DNA from: Symbiodinium natans | Taxonomy: Eukaryota; Sar; Dinophyceae; Suessiales; Symbiodiniaceae | NCBI GenBank assembly: GCA_905221605.1 | Contig: CAJNDS010001026.1 | Coordinates: 1 to 40,764, forward strand | DNA: 40,764 nt | Direction: 5' to 3' | In this document: one piece after another, positions 1 through 11,350 of the stretch | Position numbering within the stretch: the stretch's first letter is position 1 | Layout of the letters: every line of letters starts with the position of its first letter | The notes under the pieces: model-generated | What the model saw: only the letters and a program-made list of their open reading frames with translations | The model's database searches: none | What the model was told of the DNA's origin: nothing | Made by a program: the position numbers and the translations under genes

Positions 1-2
1 AT

Positions 3-1799
3 GGCAATGAATCGGTTCGGGCCTATGTCGAAGCGGTTGATACGCTCACGACTGCTAGCAATGAATTTGTTCGCAGCCGCATCGTTCGCATACCGGGTAA
101 CAAGGAGAAGGACACACATAAGCTCCCTTTTGATGTGCACGATTTGTACCGGGGGCTACTTGTAGCCACGACACATACGATTGTGGCAAGGCTTAGCTTT
201 CCCTACTCGCAGCTCATTAACCGTCTAAAGGATGTTGAGTTGCTCCTCCGAGATGAAGCCCAGCAATTGGGCACGCCTGGTTCCAACACCATTCTGGCGC
301 ACATCAAGCATGCACTTGCTGTCATGATTGGCGACCACAGACAGCCCGCTGGAGGATCGCGACCCAATTACCACTTCGTCACGGAGTTGTTGGAGCAAAA
401 GATTTGTGGCCTCAATGCGGTCCCTGCCGACCTCCACACGCCAGCCACCTTGCCTGCGGCCCTTTTGCGGCAAACGGCCCAAAGTTCCGGCCCGTGGAAA
501 AAGGGACAAGGCGAGATGCCCTCTTGGGGCAAGCCCCACCGTTCCTCTGGAGCGTCTGAGGTATTGTTCTCAGCGGTCTCGATGCTGGAATCGATTCTCT
601 GTATAAGCATCGTCAAACCGAAGCAAGCCGAGACAGTCATGCAGGCCGCCGGGCTGAAGGCCATTGTCGGACCGGCTGTCAACCTCTCGCTCTGTTCATC
701 CATGCGCCTCCCTCCTGAGATTGCTGCCATTCTATACGCATGTCGGTACTCGGAGGCGTGCCGCTTCGAGCTGATAGGCAGGGTCCCTCGGCTACGTATG
801 CCACCAGGTCCCACGATGCAGCACCTGCTCGGGCGGCCACTGCGTAGCCTTGCAGGCAGGTGGATGGAAACGTGTCGATGGGTACGGGTGCAAGATCAGG
901 ATGAGACCCAAACCAAAATAGGCAGAAGCTACGACCTCAGCATGGTCCTGGCGGGCATTGTGCTCACTTTTGGGCACCAGGTCTATCCTGACTCCCCTAT
1001 CGGGATGGTCTCTCAGTATGCCAGGATTGTTACCCAAATGAAGTTTATGCTGCAGTTGAGTCTCCCCGCAGACCAACTGGGCGATGACGATATGAGCCTA
1101 CTTGAAGCCTGCCAAACCGCGGAAGACTTCCCGCTGACTGGCGCGCCCAACACTTGGAGCCTTGTGACGTTTCGGACCTTCCTCATGAATCGCATAGGGT
1201 CCCTTAAACGCTTCTTCGGCGCTATCACCACGGCCTGCTCCACTGGCCCCACATTTGGGATATGTGTCTTTGTGACATGTCGGGCTTCTGGATTCCTGTT
1301 TAGTAGCGAGGCAGGGTTTGCCCGAGCCACCTCCTCCTTCACGAGAGGGCTTGGGGCTTTGGTTTTCGTGGCACCGCACTACTCTGATGGTATAGGTGCA
1401 TGCTTCCAAATGGCGGCCTGCGCAACCGGGGGCCTAATTGAATGCGCTGAATATGTGCGCACACAAGCCAGCTTGTGGAGCATGGATGGCCCTGGCATTG
1501 CAACGGCATTACACAAGCAAGCCTTCCGAGAATGGACAGTAGCCAGCATCGTGCTGCCTGCGGAACGCAAAGTTGGGCTGGACCTCTTTGGAACACCACC
1601 CCTGCATCAAGCGTGGGCTTTGAAGGCCACCTGGGGAGATAAGCGGGAGGTTTTTTACCGCACACTTCAGCAAGAAGGATGGGGGAGTCCCTCTTTCACC
1701 TCCAACTCCTACTCGGGCACCATTGTTAGTCTGCAAACGCGCGGCTTCGTCCTGGAGCCCTGCCCAATGCTGTGTATTGTGTCCCCTTCCAGCCGGTGA
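3..1799 (+). CDS. Hypothetical protein, 5' end outside window
   Basis: The frame is open from the first complete codon of the window to a TGA at 1797-1799 (598 codons), so the true start lies upstream. I do not recognise the family. The protein is a mixed alpha-helical sequence with several hydrophobic stretches (around 1230-1420 nt), Cys residues scattered through the middle and no obvious catalytic motif. Its length without stops and its ordinary amino-acid composition argue for real coding. A Pro-rich ORF and a third ORF follow on the same strand, so the three probably belong to one transposable element or one gene block. It could be the 5' part of the element whose RT pseudogene lies at 9-11 kb, but nothing in between links them. 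Confidence 0.5.
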   Translation, partial: GNESVRAYVEAVDTLTTASNEFVRSRIVRIPGNKEKDTHKLPFDVHDLYRGLLVATTHTIVARLSFPYSQLINRLKDVELLLRDEAQQLGTPGSNTILAHIKHALAVMIGDHRQPAGGSRPNYHFVTELLEQKICGLNAVPADLHTPATLPAALLRQTAQSSGPWKKGQGEMPSWGKPHRSSGASEVLFSAVSMLESILCISIVKPKQAETVMQAAGLKAIVGPAVNLSLCSSMRLPPEIAAILYACRYSEACRFELIGRVPRLRMPPGPTMQHLLGRPLRSLAGRWMETCRWVRVQDQDETQTKIGRSYDLSMVLAGIVLTFGHQVYPDSPIGMVSQYARIVTQMKFMLQLSLPADQLGDDDMSLLEACQTAEDFPLTGAPNTWSLVTFRTFLMNRIGSLKRFFGAITTACSTGPTFGICVFVTCRASGFLFSSEAGFARATSSFTRGLGALVFVAPHYSDGIGACFQMAACATGGLIECAEYVRTQASLWSMDGPGIATALHKQAFREWTVASIVLPAERKVGLDLFGTPPLHQAWALKATWGDKREVFYRTLQQEGWGSPSFTSNSYSGTIVSLQTRGFVLEPCPMLCIVSPSSR

Positions 1800-1857
1800 G
1801 GAAGGAGATGGGGTCGCCCAGTACCTCACCTGCTTGCTAGGGGACACCAGCATTAGG

Positions 1858-2796
1858 ATGCCGCCCAAGAGGGGATCGGCTCAACGCGCTGACCCTGCTT
1901 TCGAACACAAGGCCGGCATACTGCGAGCCCCCCGTGGTCTTCACCTCCTACCTGTTCGTACGGGTAAGGCTGCCTCCGAAACTGCGATTGATGTGGACTC
2001 TCCGGGAAACAGCCCTGTGCCCGCGGGTAGTAACAGTCCCGACGTGGTAGTTGCTACTGCAGTCGAGGTTCCTACGCCGCAGCAGTCGCCAGCCCAAGGC
2101 GAGGCTACCACAAACACGCGCCATGGCGAGCGGTGGGGTACACCATGGCTCCAGCCTCGGGCCGCGAGGGGCTCCATTGCGGCAGCTGTCAGCCCGCCTC
2201 CGCCAGCTAGACGGGACGTTTCCCGAACCCCTTGCGGCACCCCAACGCGGGAGAGAGGACCACTGACGAAGGAGCCTGCAACGAAAGAGCCTGCGGTTGT
2301 GCCGGCCGCGAGTCCTATTGCTCTGGATGCTTGTGTGACGACTCCCTCTAGTGAAGTTGATCACAGGATCGGAGGGGGTAGCGCCGCCTCGTGTCCACCC
2401 CGTAGTGGCGGCAACATTAGGGACCCGCCGCCTGGCGTACGACGTCCACCCAGCGCCCGGACACGGCCCACGCACACAGCATCTCCGGATGGGATTATGA
2501 CGGTTGAGGCGTCACAGCCCCCTTGCGCTAAGTCTCCCACGGACTCACTTGGCCTGACGGAACCAAAATCGGATCTCCCTATGCCTCCCCATGGCCTGAC
2601 GCCCATCCCCGCCAGGCCTGTGCCCGCTGTCCAAGCTCGCAAGGAAAGTCGGCCTCTCGCTTTGGACAAAGACGGCTCTCAGCAGCTGGAACCACCAAAA
2701 GCCAAGCCTCGAGGGCCTAGCGAGCCCAGCGGCACCCGCGATCCCAGCGTCAGCCTGCGCACCCATCATGCAGAGCAACACAGTCTCGGTCTGTGA
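1858..2796 (+). CDS. Hypothetical Pro/Ser/Thr-rich protein
   Basis: This 312-codon ORF starts at the first ATG (MPPKRGS) after the stop of the preceding ORF; the frame itself is open from 1723 and overlaps that ORF by about 75 bp. The product is low complexity, rich in Pro, Ala, Thr and Arg, with many SP/TP/PP pairs and the short repeated peptide TKEPA near 2270-2300. No folded domain is visible, so it looks like a disordered linker or the N-terminal part of a Gag-like protein. It ends in a TGA at 2794-2796, just before another ORF begins in a different frame. Function is unknown. Confidence 0.4.
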   Translation: MPPKRGSAQRADPAFEHKAGILRAPRGLHLLPVRTGKAASETAIDVDSPGNSPVPAGSNSPDVVVATAVEVPTPQQSPAQGEATTNTRHGERWGTPWLQPRAARGSIAAAVSPPPPARRDVSRTPCGTPTRERGPLTKEPATKEPAVVPAASPIALDACVTTPSSEVDHRIGGGSAASCPPRSGGNIRDPPPGVRRPPSARTRPTHTASPDGIMTVEASQPPCAKSPTDSLGLTEPKSDLPMPPHGLTPIPARPVPAVQARKESRPLALDKDGSQQLEPPKAKPRGPSEPSGTRDPSVSLRTHHAEQHSLGL

Positions 2797-2838
2797 TCTC
2801 ATGTGGCGCGCACTTGCAGCGGGACATCACTTTGGTAA

Positions 2839-4629
2839 GAATGTCAAACCTCGGCCCTACATGACCTGCGTGACTCGCAACACCTCACAACACACTGCCA
2901 GCAGCTTCGGGCATATAGGGCCTATGAGGTGTTTTTGAACGGCATACCGAACCAGCTGCAAGACTCGGAGATGCTGATCGGAATCGCTGACACGCTACTG
3001 CATCTGCCTGAAACGTTTCCGGCAGCGTATTTGAAGGTTTATGACCCTATCATCACGCAGTGCCTTAGATTGTCGGGGGCATTGCAGCATTTCGACCTTG
3101 CTGAAATGTTGGATTGCCCGGTCCCGCAGCTGGACAAAGCAAGGCTTTCGGAGTCCCTGGTGGGGTATGGCTTTCTTACCACAGCGCAGTACATCGCGGA
3201 TCTTTTCTCTGCGGTGTCGGACTTGCCGAGTGTCATCAATGCCAGTTTTCCTGCAATGCTCAGCTACGCTGACCCAGATTATTGGCTGGGTGCACTTCTG
3301 CTCGCATTCGAGTCCCACCAAAAAGGTCCCCTGGAGCGTACGGCAGGGCTGCCCATTGTTATTGGTTTTCCTGAATCTGACAATAAAATTACTGACCTGC
3401 AGATCAATGTGCCGCCTGCAGCCATGGTGGCCTTCTTGGCTGGCCGCGCTTATCGGTGTCCCACGTGCCCTACTACCAAATATGTGATGGACGCGCGCAG
3501 TGGACTGCCACAAGTCACTGGCCAAGCCTCCCAAGAAGCCTTGCAGGCATGAGCCGCAGCTGCTAAGCACACGGACGTGGAAACGGCCAGGCTTGCCCAG
3601 CCCAGCCTGAATACGTTCCTAGGCATCACGCTGCAGGGCACACAGACACTTGGGCAAAGGCACTATCAAGAATTTAGGCCGGACCTCCCCCCTGCCCATT
3701 TCCTTGACGCCATCCGGCTTGCTCTTGCGGCCTCGGTGGCCAACCAAAACATTGAACATTTTTGGTCAGTTTTTAACTTGGAATGGCCTGACACTTCTCA
3801 CAGAATGGCTGTTTTTCTACGGCGAGTGTTGCCCCTAGAGTGCTTGCTCTCCTCGCCCTGTGCTGCGCCTGTGGAAGCGAACACTGCAGCAACCTCGCCG
3901 GAGGTCGTCAGCATCTCTTCCGAAACTAACGAAGGCTCTCCCTGCCCGATGGATGACATGTCAGACGCGGAGGACGAACCCGAGGCACAGGTGAATGATT
4001 GGCGCTTCTCGGAGCTGCGAACCACTGACCTTGCAGCTTTGCGAGAAGTGGATGTCTCCGCCCCTTTCCGGCTGCCAGTCATCTTTGATGCGCATTGGAA
4101 AGGGATCAGCACCACACCCACCAAGCATGGGCCCCAACGTCCCCAAAATGCGTGGTATGACGCAGCCACTGCTCATTGGGCTGCCATTAAGGGGCTCATG
4201 CGAGCCAAACATCCAACCAAGCAGCGACTCAACAGCTTCTGGTTTAGGATGTACTGTCATGGCACCCCCAAGGACCCTGATCCTTCGGCCCTGCGTGCTG
4301 CAGTTACCTCCTTCCCCTTTCAGTATAAGGACGAAGGTGTTGTGCAGTACAGGCAAATCCAGGAAGCTGTCCGGGTGATGTGGCTCGCGGCCCAAACCTC
4401 AATGACAAGATACATGCGTATCCCCATTCCGGACGGCATCCCTGAGTGGGGGGTTGATGAGCAAGAGCTGCCTCCAATGCAGGTCATGCCCAGCCGTACC
4501 GCAGATGCAAAGGAGCAAAAGATGACCGAAGGTGGCAAGTCCACTCATAGAAAGACAGGGAAGCGTTCCCATACCACCTCAGCTGGCCATCGCTCCCGGC
4601 GTCCGGACTGGGATGGCTCCTGGCAATAG
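2839..4629 (+). pseudogene. Hypothetical ORF interrupted by one in-frame TGA
   Basis: One frame is open from 2839 to 4629 except for a TGA at 3550-3552. The sequence on both sides of the stop reads as protein in the same frame, with an Ala-rich run right after it. There is no early ATG. A short overlapping frame starting with ATG at 2801 runs to 2938, so the natural N-terminus may come from a frameshift or splice. The first part (about 230 residues) is helical with a Cys pair near 3460. The second part (about 350 residues) has an acidic Ser/Glu/Asp segment near 3900-3990 and ends in a basic tail rich in His, Arg and Lys (4540-4620), a possible nucleic-acid-binding end. Not recognised. It may be a decayed retroelement gene. 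Confidence 0.45.
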
Positions 4630-5648
4630 ACAGCAAACTGTCATCTGAGGGCTCCTACTGACGCCATGCGAACGCACCATTGAGTCCTTTCATGGCATGC
4701 TGCCTAGCGTGATGTGAGCCCTCACATCTCCTCGCCGATACATGCCGCAAGACTACCTCGGGATATTCTTGGTTTGGCAACCCTCTCGTGGTCTATGCCA
4801 CGGATTGGATCGTGCTTGTCTTTTGTGTGCTTACAGCTTGCAGCTGTGAACACCCTTCTGGGTCGGCCCCGCGGTGTGCCTGTGGGAACGGGGGGCCTTT
4901 CTTTCGTGGTTGCTCCACTGGCCATCTGCCACGGACTACCCTGGACCGGTCCTGCCTGGATGTTCCAGCTTTGTCATCGGTAAAACGGCCAATCTTCCTT
5001 TCCTCTGCCCCCTCTAGGTGGGCAGGTTGCCTGCTTCTATGTGCTACGACCGTGTGTGAACCCCTCGGACTTGAGTGTTGACCATCTCTCGTCTGGACGG
5101 TGACACCCCCTTGTCGTACAACGGCGTCATGCCAATTGGGAGAGACCAGCTAGGGGATGCTGCTTCTGGGTTGTGGACACTTCTACGCGGAGATCAGGTT
5201 TCCACTTCCCTGGCAATGTGCCATCGAGCACCTGTGGACAACCTGGCCTTCACGAGAGCCATTCTCGCCTGTGCTTGGGTTGCTGCGGGGTTCCCTGCCT
5301 GCTTGGGTGTATATCTCTGCTTGCGTCAAAGCAGCCATACATGACTACCTCCCCATCGGTAGGTGGCCAAGCGTGATGTGAGCCCTCACATCTCCTCGCC
5401 GACGTCTGTCGGTTTGGGCATGGAGGGTCTGATTCTGGTTATTGAACCCTCAACCCTCACCGGCCAAGGAGATAGTTGCTTGGCCTTGAGTGCGAAGTTT
5501 CGACTGGGGGACTCTCCCGCTTCCTGCGGGGCAGGTGGGGTCCCCGCCTGCTTGGGTTTACCTGATGGCTCTGATTGGAACGAAGCAGTCAAGCCTGCTT
5601 TGGCCGTCGGACGAGACTCTTGTGAGTCAAAAGAACGTTGCGCCTTGT

Positions 5649-8083
5649 GCTCGGAGAGGCTCCACTGGCTGACCACCATGGAGTGCTCTGGGCTGGTCCT
5701 ACCCTTTGTTCTTGCCGTTAAGTCCCCACTGGCTGACCACCATGGGGCAACTTTATACTTCGGATCAAGAAGGTTGACACCTGCAACGTCCCGTGCCAAG
5801 GCACGACTATGCCCCACCTGTGATGGCGGACTTGTGAACCTTCTCGTGAACGGCCTTGGCTGGTGCTGAATGTATTCGCATCGGTGGCTGCATGATGGTG
5901 GTTTTGTGAATCTGGCAACGTCGCATTTTGCGACGCACCTGCGCACTCGGTGCTACATGTGTGCTCCCGGCCTCTTCGACGATTTCGAGTACTGAGTGCA
6001 CAGGGTGACCTAGCAGTTCGGCGCGCTGGCTGTGGACACTTCTACGTGGAGATTATGCACCCGCTGACTTGGCAGGGAGCCATTCCCCACTTGTAGAACA
6101 ACCTGGCCCTCTGGAGACTCTAGAGGGTCACCCTCGTCTGAGCTTGGCCTGCGGCAGGGCAAGTGGGCTCCCGCCCGCGTGGATGTTACCTGAAGGCTCT
6201 GATTGGACCAAAGTAGCAATACCATGGAGATCCTTGCACTTCGGCACCAATGTGATGTGAGCCCTCCCATCTCCTTACCGACGTACCTCGCGGGTTTGGG
6301 TTTGGAGGGACCTGATGCGTGCCGATGCGCAGGCCAGCGCCAAGGTTGCGTGGCCTTGTGTGAGATGCCTGGACTGGGAGGTTCCTCGTTGTTATTATAA
6401 ACCCTGTGGCGTTAAGGGTTTGGTAACTCGCTGTGGACTCTCCCCGTGGAATCGGTAGCTGCAGCTACTCTCGCCCCCCTCTGGCCGTGCGCGGGCACCT
6501 CTCTGGGTGGGCACTTGTACGCCAGGTTGACTGAGAACCCTGTGCTCGGAGCCACTCCACTGGCTGACCACCATGGAGTGCCCTGGGCCGGTCCTGCTTT
6601 GATTGTTCTTGCTGTTAAGTCCCCACTGGCTGACCTCCATGGGGCATATGCCCCCTGTGCCGGGCGCGGACACCTCTCTGGGTGGGCACTTGTACGCCAA
6701 GGTGAATGGAGCACCCAGAGCTCGGAGCTACTCCACTGGCTGACCACCATGGAGTGCCCTGGGCCGGTCTTGCCTTGATTGTTCTTGCTGTTAAGTCCCC
6801 ACTGGCTGACCACCATGGGGCATATGCACATCTTTCATCCCCCCTAGGGAGTCTGACTTGCAACATCCTTTCGCCATTGAGTGTCGGTTGTCTGTCCTTG
6901 ACAACGAGTACGTGATCCGAACCTCTTCTGATGACCTCGGTTTGAATAACCGCTGTCGCACCAGTGGCTACATGATGGTGGTTTTGAGAATCTGGCAATG
7001 TCGCAATTTGCGATTCCCCCACAAGCTCTGTGCTTCCTTGTGAACCGGGACTTCATTGGCGACTTCGAGTACTGAGTCCGTGGGGTATCTAGTAGTTCAG
7101 CGCGATTGCTCGCTTTGTTTCTTTGGTGTCTGTTTGCTTGGTGGTTGCTTGGTGTGTCTGGCGGATTGTGTGCGCTGACTTTGTTTCACCCTTTACGTCG
7201 AGCCCAACAAGACCGGCCTACTATGCTACTGATGTAGTAAAGAGGCGTCAGTCCAAAAAAAAAAAGCCGTCAGGTAGCATCCAGGCAAGCGGAAAGCCAG
7301 CCTGCCCTGCCACAGGCCAAGCATAGGCGATGATGGCCCTTTTGAAGGCCAGGTTGCTCCAGTGGGTGTATATTCTTCAGACATAAGTGCCCGCAACCTG
7401 GAACAAGCAGCACCACTGCGTTGGCCTCTCCAGAGTCGTCCTTCGGCAAGATACCACAAAGGAAGGATCGCGTTGCCGTAACTCACTTTTAAGTCAAGCG
7501 TTGTCTTGTCTGGCTGACCACCATGGGGCAAATGCACGTCTTTCCTCTTCTTGGAAAGTTTGACCTGTCACACACCTCTGCCACTGCGGGTTTTTTTCTG
7601 TCCTAAACAGGCTGCGGGCACTTCTATGTGGGAATAGGCACCTACTGCCCTGGCCTGGAGATATCGAATACCTGTGGAATAACTTGGCCTTCAAAAGGGT
7701 CATCGTTGTCTGTGCTTGGCTTGTGGCAGAACAGGCAGGATCTTCGCCCGCCTGGATGCTACTTAATAGCATTGCCTGGATGAAAGCTGTGTATACCACG
7801 GAGATCTTAGCGCTCTTGCAGCTTATTGGCTTGGACTATGGAGGGACCGTTGCCTGCCAGATTGCGGTCCCCGAAACCCCGGCGAGCTTTCGGGCTTGCG
7901 TGTGTGGCCTCCGCTTTGGCTGTCTGCTAAGACTGTGCTTGTGCGCGGACATCTATCTGGGTGGGCGCAGCTTCCGCTCGGAGCTGCTCCACTGGCTAAC
8001 CACCATGGAGTGCCCTGGGGTCGGTCTTGCCTTGATTGTTCTTTCTGTTAAGTCTCCACTGGCTGACCACCATGGGGCATGCG
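5649..8083 (+). repeat. Four copies of a ~105-bp module
   Basis: Copies lie at about 5649-5750, 6543-6648, 6719-6825 and 7977-8083, with a partial copy at 7503-7534. Each copy holds two versions of ccactggctgaccaccatgg about 65 bp apart, the first followed by agtgc and the second by ggca. The module is therefore itself an internal duplication. The second and third copies are only about 70 bp apart. The motif is not recognised. Confidence 0.65.
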
Positions 8084-8400
8084 CACGTCTTTCCTCTTTG
8101 GGGAGTCTACCTGTACCATCCCTTTGCTAATGCGGGTGATTTTGAAGATCTGGCAGTGTTGCAATTTGCGACTTCCCGCATGCTCAGTGCTGTATGATTG
8201 CACCGGAACTTCAACGACGACTTCGAGTGCTGAGTGCGTGGGGTTTCCTAGTAGTTCGGCGCCTCTGCTTGGTTTGTTGCTTCTGTTTTCTTGTTTTTTG
8301 GGTGGTTGCGTGGTGTTCTTGGTGGTTTGCGCGCGCTGACTTTGTTTCACCCGGTTACGTCAAGCCCAACAAGACCGGCCTACTGTGCTACTGATGTACT
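6958..8400 (+). repeat. Direct duplication of a ~275-bp segment
   Basis: Segments 6958-7236 and about 8130-8400 are diverged direct copies ending in the same stretch (gcccaacaagaccggcctac, then a shared tgctactgatgta). A third partial copy of the first half lies at about 5880-6045 (tctggcaacgtcgcattttg). The period of the two long copies is about 1.17 kb. The first copy is followed by an 11-base A run at 7255-7265 and then by the inverted module at 7265-7402. Confidence 0.6.
7265..7402 (-). repeat. Inverted copy of the 7606-7765 module
   Basis: Read on the minus strand this stretch matches 7606-7765 on the plus strand: shared blocks are the (g)cgggcacttct start, aacttggccttcaaaaggg and gcctggatgctac. 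The two arms form an inverted repeat separated by about 200 bp. The A run just before 7265 marks one edge. Confidence 0.6.
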
Positions 8401-9040
8401 GCCTGGCTTCCAGTTGCCTGCTTGCTTGCTTTGGAAGATTGGAGTCCCGGTCTGTCGCCTTGACTCCAAGGTCGCCCTGCAGGCTAACCTGCTCTTGGAT
8501 CGCCTCTCGCGCCGCCAAGCTGCTCTGCTGTTTGCCATTGTGCCCCCACCGGAAGGCGAGTCCGATGACCTGGGAACCTTTGTGCTACGGGCCATCCGTA
8601 CATGCTTGCAGGTCCAGCTGCCCTTCTGTGTTGGAATGCCTTCTCGGAGTCGGCGTTGGGCGTCGTCGGAGTGGTGGCTGCACCTCCGTGCCTGCTGTGG
8701 CTGCTTTGAGGTGGACATGTGTATGGGGCGCGGAACGCACGTTGTCTGTGACCTTTCTGCACAATGTGCCGGCCTTCGCGTCTTTGTCACGCCGCTGTGA
8801 TGACTTCCATACTCACTTGCCTTGGTCGCAGGATGAACCGCCTGCCTCAAGTGACTCGATTCCTGCCCTCTGGGTTCTGTGATGCGTTTGCTGAGGTCGC
8901 CCTGCCCTTTTGCATTCCGCGATCGCTGACCTGCCTCTGCGCGTCGCCAGTGCAGCCACTGAAGGTTCCTTTCGCCCTAGCAAATTCCCGCCCTTAGTGC
9001 CGGAATTTCGAGCTGTCTACCGGATTCGTGTGCCCTTGAG
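8401..9040. other. Unassigned upstream region of RT pseudogene
   Basis: Two overlapping plus-strand frames are open across parts of this stretch, but neither gives a recognisable protein and both end before the RT pseudogene frame. It may hold a decayed N-terminal extension of the RT protein or its 5' leader. Confidence 0.3.
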
Positions 9041-11282
9041 ATGCCCGCGAAAGTGCCCCCTGACGGGTTGCCTGGCTTTCCTCATGTTGCCTCGGGTTCG
9101 GTCCTGCTTTCCGGGGGCCGAGCCCTCTCTGCCGCTGTTCATCAGTTGCGAGGAGGGGAAGCGCCCGAACAGCAAAGGAAGGAACTGCAGCAACCAGATG
9201 TGTTATGCCCAGGAGAGCATTCAGCCATGGTTGAACCAAGCCGGGTCGTGTATTATGCTTTGCCCTGGAACGTGCAAGGGTTTGTGGACGCTGCGCTTCA
9301 GTGTAAACATCCCTGTGACACCTTTGTGTGCAGTGACACTGCCATCAAAGAAACTGTTGACTGGATTGCATCTTCTTCACCCGGTGAGGTTTGTGCGCTT
9401 AGAGCTGGCCAACTTAAGCGCTTTCTCCACTTGGCTTCCGGGTTGGCTAAGGAAGAGAAGGCCCTTCATGCCTCTCTGCATCCAGAGGTGCGAGCGGTCC
9501 TAAGGGGGAAGAGAGTACTCCTTTTTCAGGCTTTGCTCCATGAGGCGGGGATACAAGATAAGCACTTAGTGAAGGAGATGCTTAACGGATTCAGCCTCGT
9601 TGGGGAGGTCCCAGCCTCGGGCCAATTCCCACCTTTGTACACTCCTGCATCCATTTCGCCAGAAGAGCTGCGTCTGCTTGCGCCCTGGGTGCGCGGTAGG
9701 CTGAACGCTCAACGAGGTGGCCGTGATGTGCAGGTGGAGCAATCGGTAGCAGATGAAGCAAGTCTGCAAGCCTCGGATGGCTCTGGTTGGTTGCTAGGGC
9801 CCTTCTCGGAGGAGGAACTTGATCGATTCTTTCCTGATGGTTGGGTGCCATCCCGCAGGTTTGGCATTGATCAGGGGAAGAAAGTCCGAGGTATTGACGG
9901 CCTCAGTGCCTCGATGGTTAACTCTTCTTGTGGAACCAATGATAAGCTCACTCTTCAAGATATCGACGTCATCGTTGATATTGCCCGTGCGTTTGGTCAT
10001 GCAGTTGCCCGTTTTGCGCCAACCTCCAGGCAAGGGATTTCGGGCCGGGCGATGGATTTGAAGAGTGCTTATAAGCAACTTGCGATTGACCCTGCAGGAG
10101 CCCTGGATGAAGGGTGCCCTCCTGGCAGATCTTTTCCACCAACTCCAGAATGGCGGCAACTCGACCCTCCTTGTTCGCTACGCGAAGAAGGCCACGACAC
10201 GCTTCATTCAAGTCAAGCTGTACTCCAAGAATGGTAAAGAGCTTTGCAAAAGGAAGTGCTTTGTGTTCATCATTCGCCACAGACCACCCAAGCAACTGCA
10301 TCACAGCCAAAGCAAGCTCATGCGACGTCTCCACCAAACAGTCCAGCTCCAGATGACAAAAGTCATCGTAAAAATTGGACACCACTAATCGGAAGACTTT
10401 GACCAGGATCTGCCTTACACCTTTCGCCACTCTGTTGAAGGCTCCAACCGCGTGAATGGAGCCAAAAGGCAGTGTAGTGAATCTGTAGTACTCAAATCTT
10501 TCTAGCTTCGGGTTCCACACAGCCAGGATGGCTGCCCATCCATGAGGCCAAGCTCCGAGGCAGGATGATGTATGCTTCTTCACACACGTTTGGGAGAGTG
10601 GCAGTGCTGGCAACCAGGGTGCTCTCACGCAAGCTGGCGATTGGTGGTCCCGTAAAACTGACTCGGAAGGAGATTGATGTCATCCGGGGTGCTGCGGACC
10701 TACTAGCTCGCTCAGAAGCCCGTGAAGTGTGTTTCCTTCAACCAGAGTGCCCGGTGTTGGTCTTCACAGACGGCGCGTGCGAATCCAAGAGTCTCTTGAC
10801 TACGCATGGTGCAGTACTCATTGATCCCCTGCAGCAAGTCAAGAAGTTTTTCGGTGAACCTGTCCCTGAACCTCTACTAGATCGATGGAGGCAAGGGGGA
10901 AAGACGCAGTTGGTAGGCCAAGCAGAAGCACTGCCGGTCCTGGCTGCAAAAACTTTGTGGCGCCTCCTTGCTGGTACATCGGAAAGTGCTATGGTTCTTG
11001 GATAATGAATCTGCCAAGGCTGCATTCGCTAGTGGCTCTTCTGCGGTGGATGATACCTTTGAAATTGTGAGCCACTCCCTTGTGCTGGACCAAGAGCTCA
11101 AGGCTTACAATTGGTACTCAAGAGTGCCGTCGTGTGCAAACATCAGTGACGCTGCCTCTAGGTTGGCCTTCGAGCAGTATGATGATTCATTCAGGCGTGA
11201 ACACTTGGACTGGACGTGTGAACCTCTGGCATCCCTCTTGGAGGGAAGGGATGCGATCGCCCAGCATGTGAAAGGGTTGTAG
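9041..11282 (+). pseudogene. Reverse transcriptase/RNase H pseudogene with internal inversion
   Basis: Starting at an ATG at 9041, the protein has an N-terminal helical region, then the fingers of a DIRS-type RT (RGIDGLSASMVN, about 9893) and motif A as DLKSAYKQLAID (10055-10090). The plus-strand frame then turns to nonsense. The missing palm, with LPFG and the catalytic YDD (10362-10370), is encoded on the minus strand. Plus-strand coding resumes at 10541 with KLRGRMMYASSHTFGR (the thumb helix motif) and continues into RNase H: FTDGACES (about 10760), LDNESAK and SDAASRL (about 11145). A single-base frameshift near 10970 separates the first RNase H motif from the rest. The stop TAG lies at 11280-11282. 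The family is well represented in dinoflagellate genomes. This copy cannot make an active enzyme. Confidence 0.85.
10104..10542 (-). other. Inverted RT palm segment
   Basis: On the minus strand this segment encodes the part of the RT missing from the plus strand: WAAILAVWNPKLERFEYY, TTLPFGSIHAVGAFNR, SNFYDDFCHLELD and FTILGVQLDL, ending in LELVEKICQEG. The plus-strand neighbours are motif A on the left and the thumb on the right, so flipping the segment restores the usual motif order. Both breakpoints carry the same six bases in opposite orientation (tggatg at 10104-10109, catcca at 10537-10542). Reading phase is off by one base at each junction. Confidence 0.85.
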
Positions 11283-11350
11283 TCGCCTGGGGCGATCGGG
11301 AGCTTGGTGCTCGTCCTAACCTTCTCACTTCGGTTGGACCGAAGCGAGAT
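11274..11350 (+). other. Left flank of YR element (target segment A)
   Basis: These 77 bases, starting within the last codons of the RT pseudogene, are identical to 31223-31299. In the second copy they run directly into the sequence found at the far side of the YR element, so 11350/11351 is the left insertion junction. Confidence 0.85.

Larger units (their letters stand above)
4630..8400. repeat. Non-coding array of diverged repeats
   Basis: No convincing gene is present over 3.8 kb; the open frames here are short and share no protein-like features. The region is built from repeated modules. A 33-bp motif centred on the palindrome tgtgagccctcaca lies at 4706-4738 and 5370-5402, with a diverged copy at 6250-6282. 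A module beginning with a (c)tg(c/t)ggacacttcta-type sequence lies at about 5160-5320, 6020-6200 and 7606-7765 on the plus strand and at 7265-7402 inverted. Two further modules are listed separately. Copies are well diverged from each other (many substitutions), so the array is old. It may be the accumulated non-coding ends of a retroelement family. Confidence 0.6.

Noticed and set aside
9969-10103. C-terminal extension of the minus-strand RT frame
   Set aside because: It is antisense to plus-strand motif A; RT homology stops at the inversion breakpoint.
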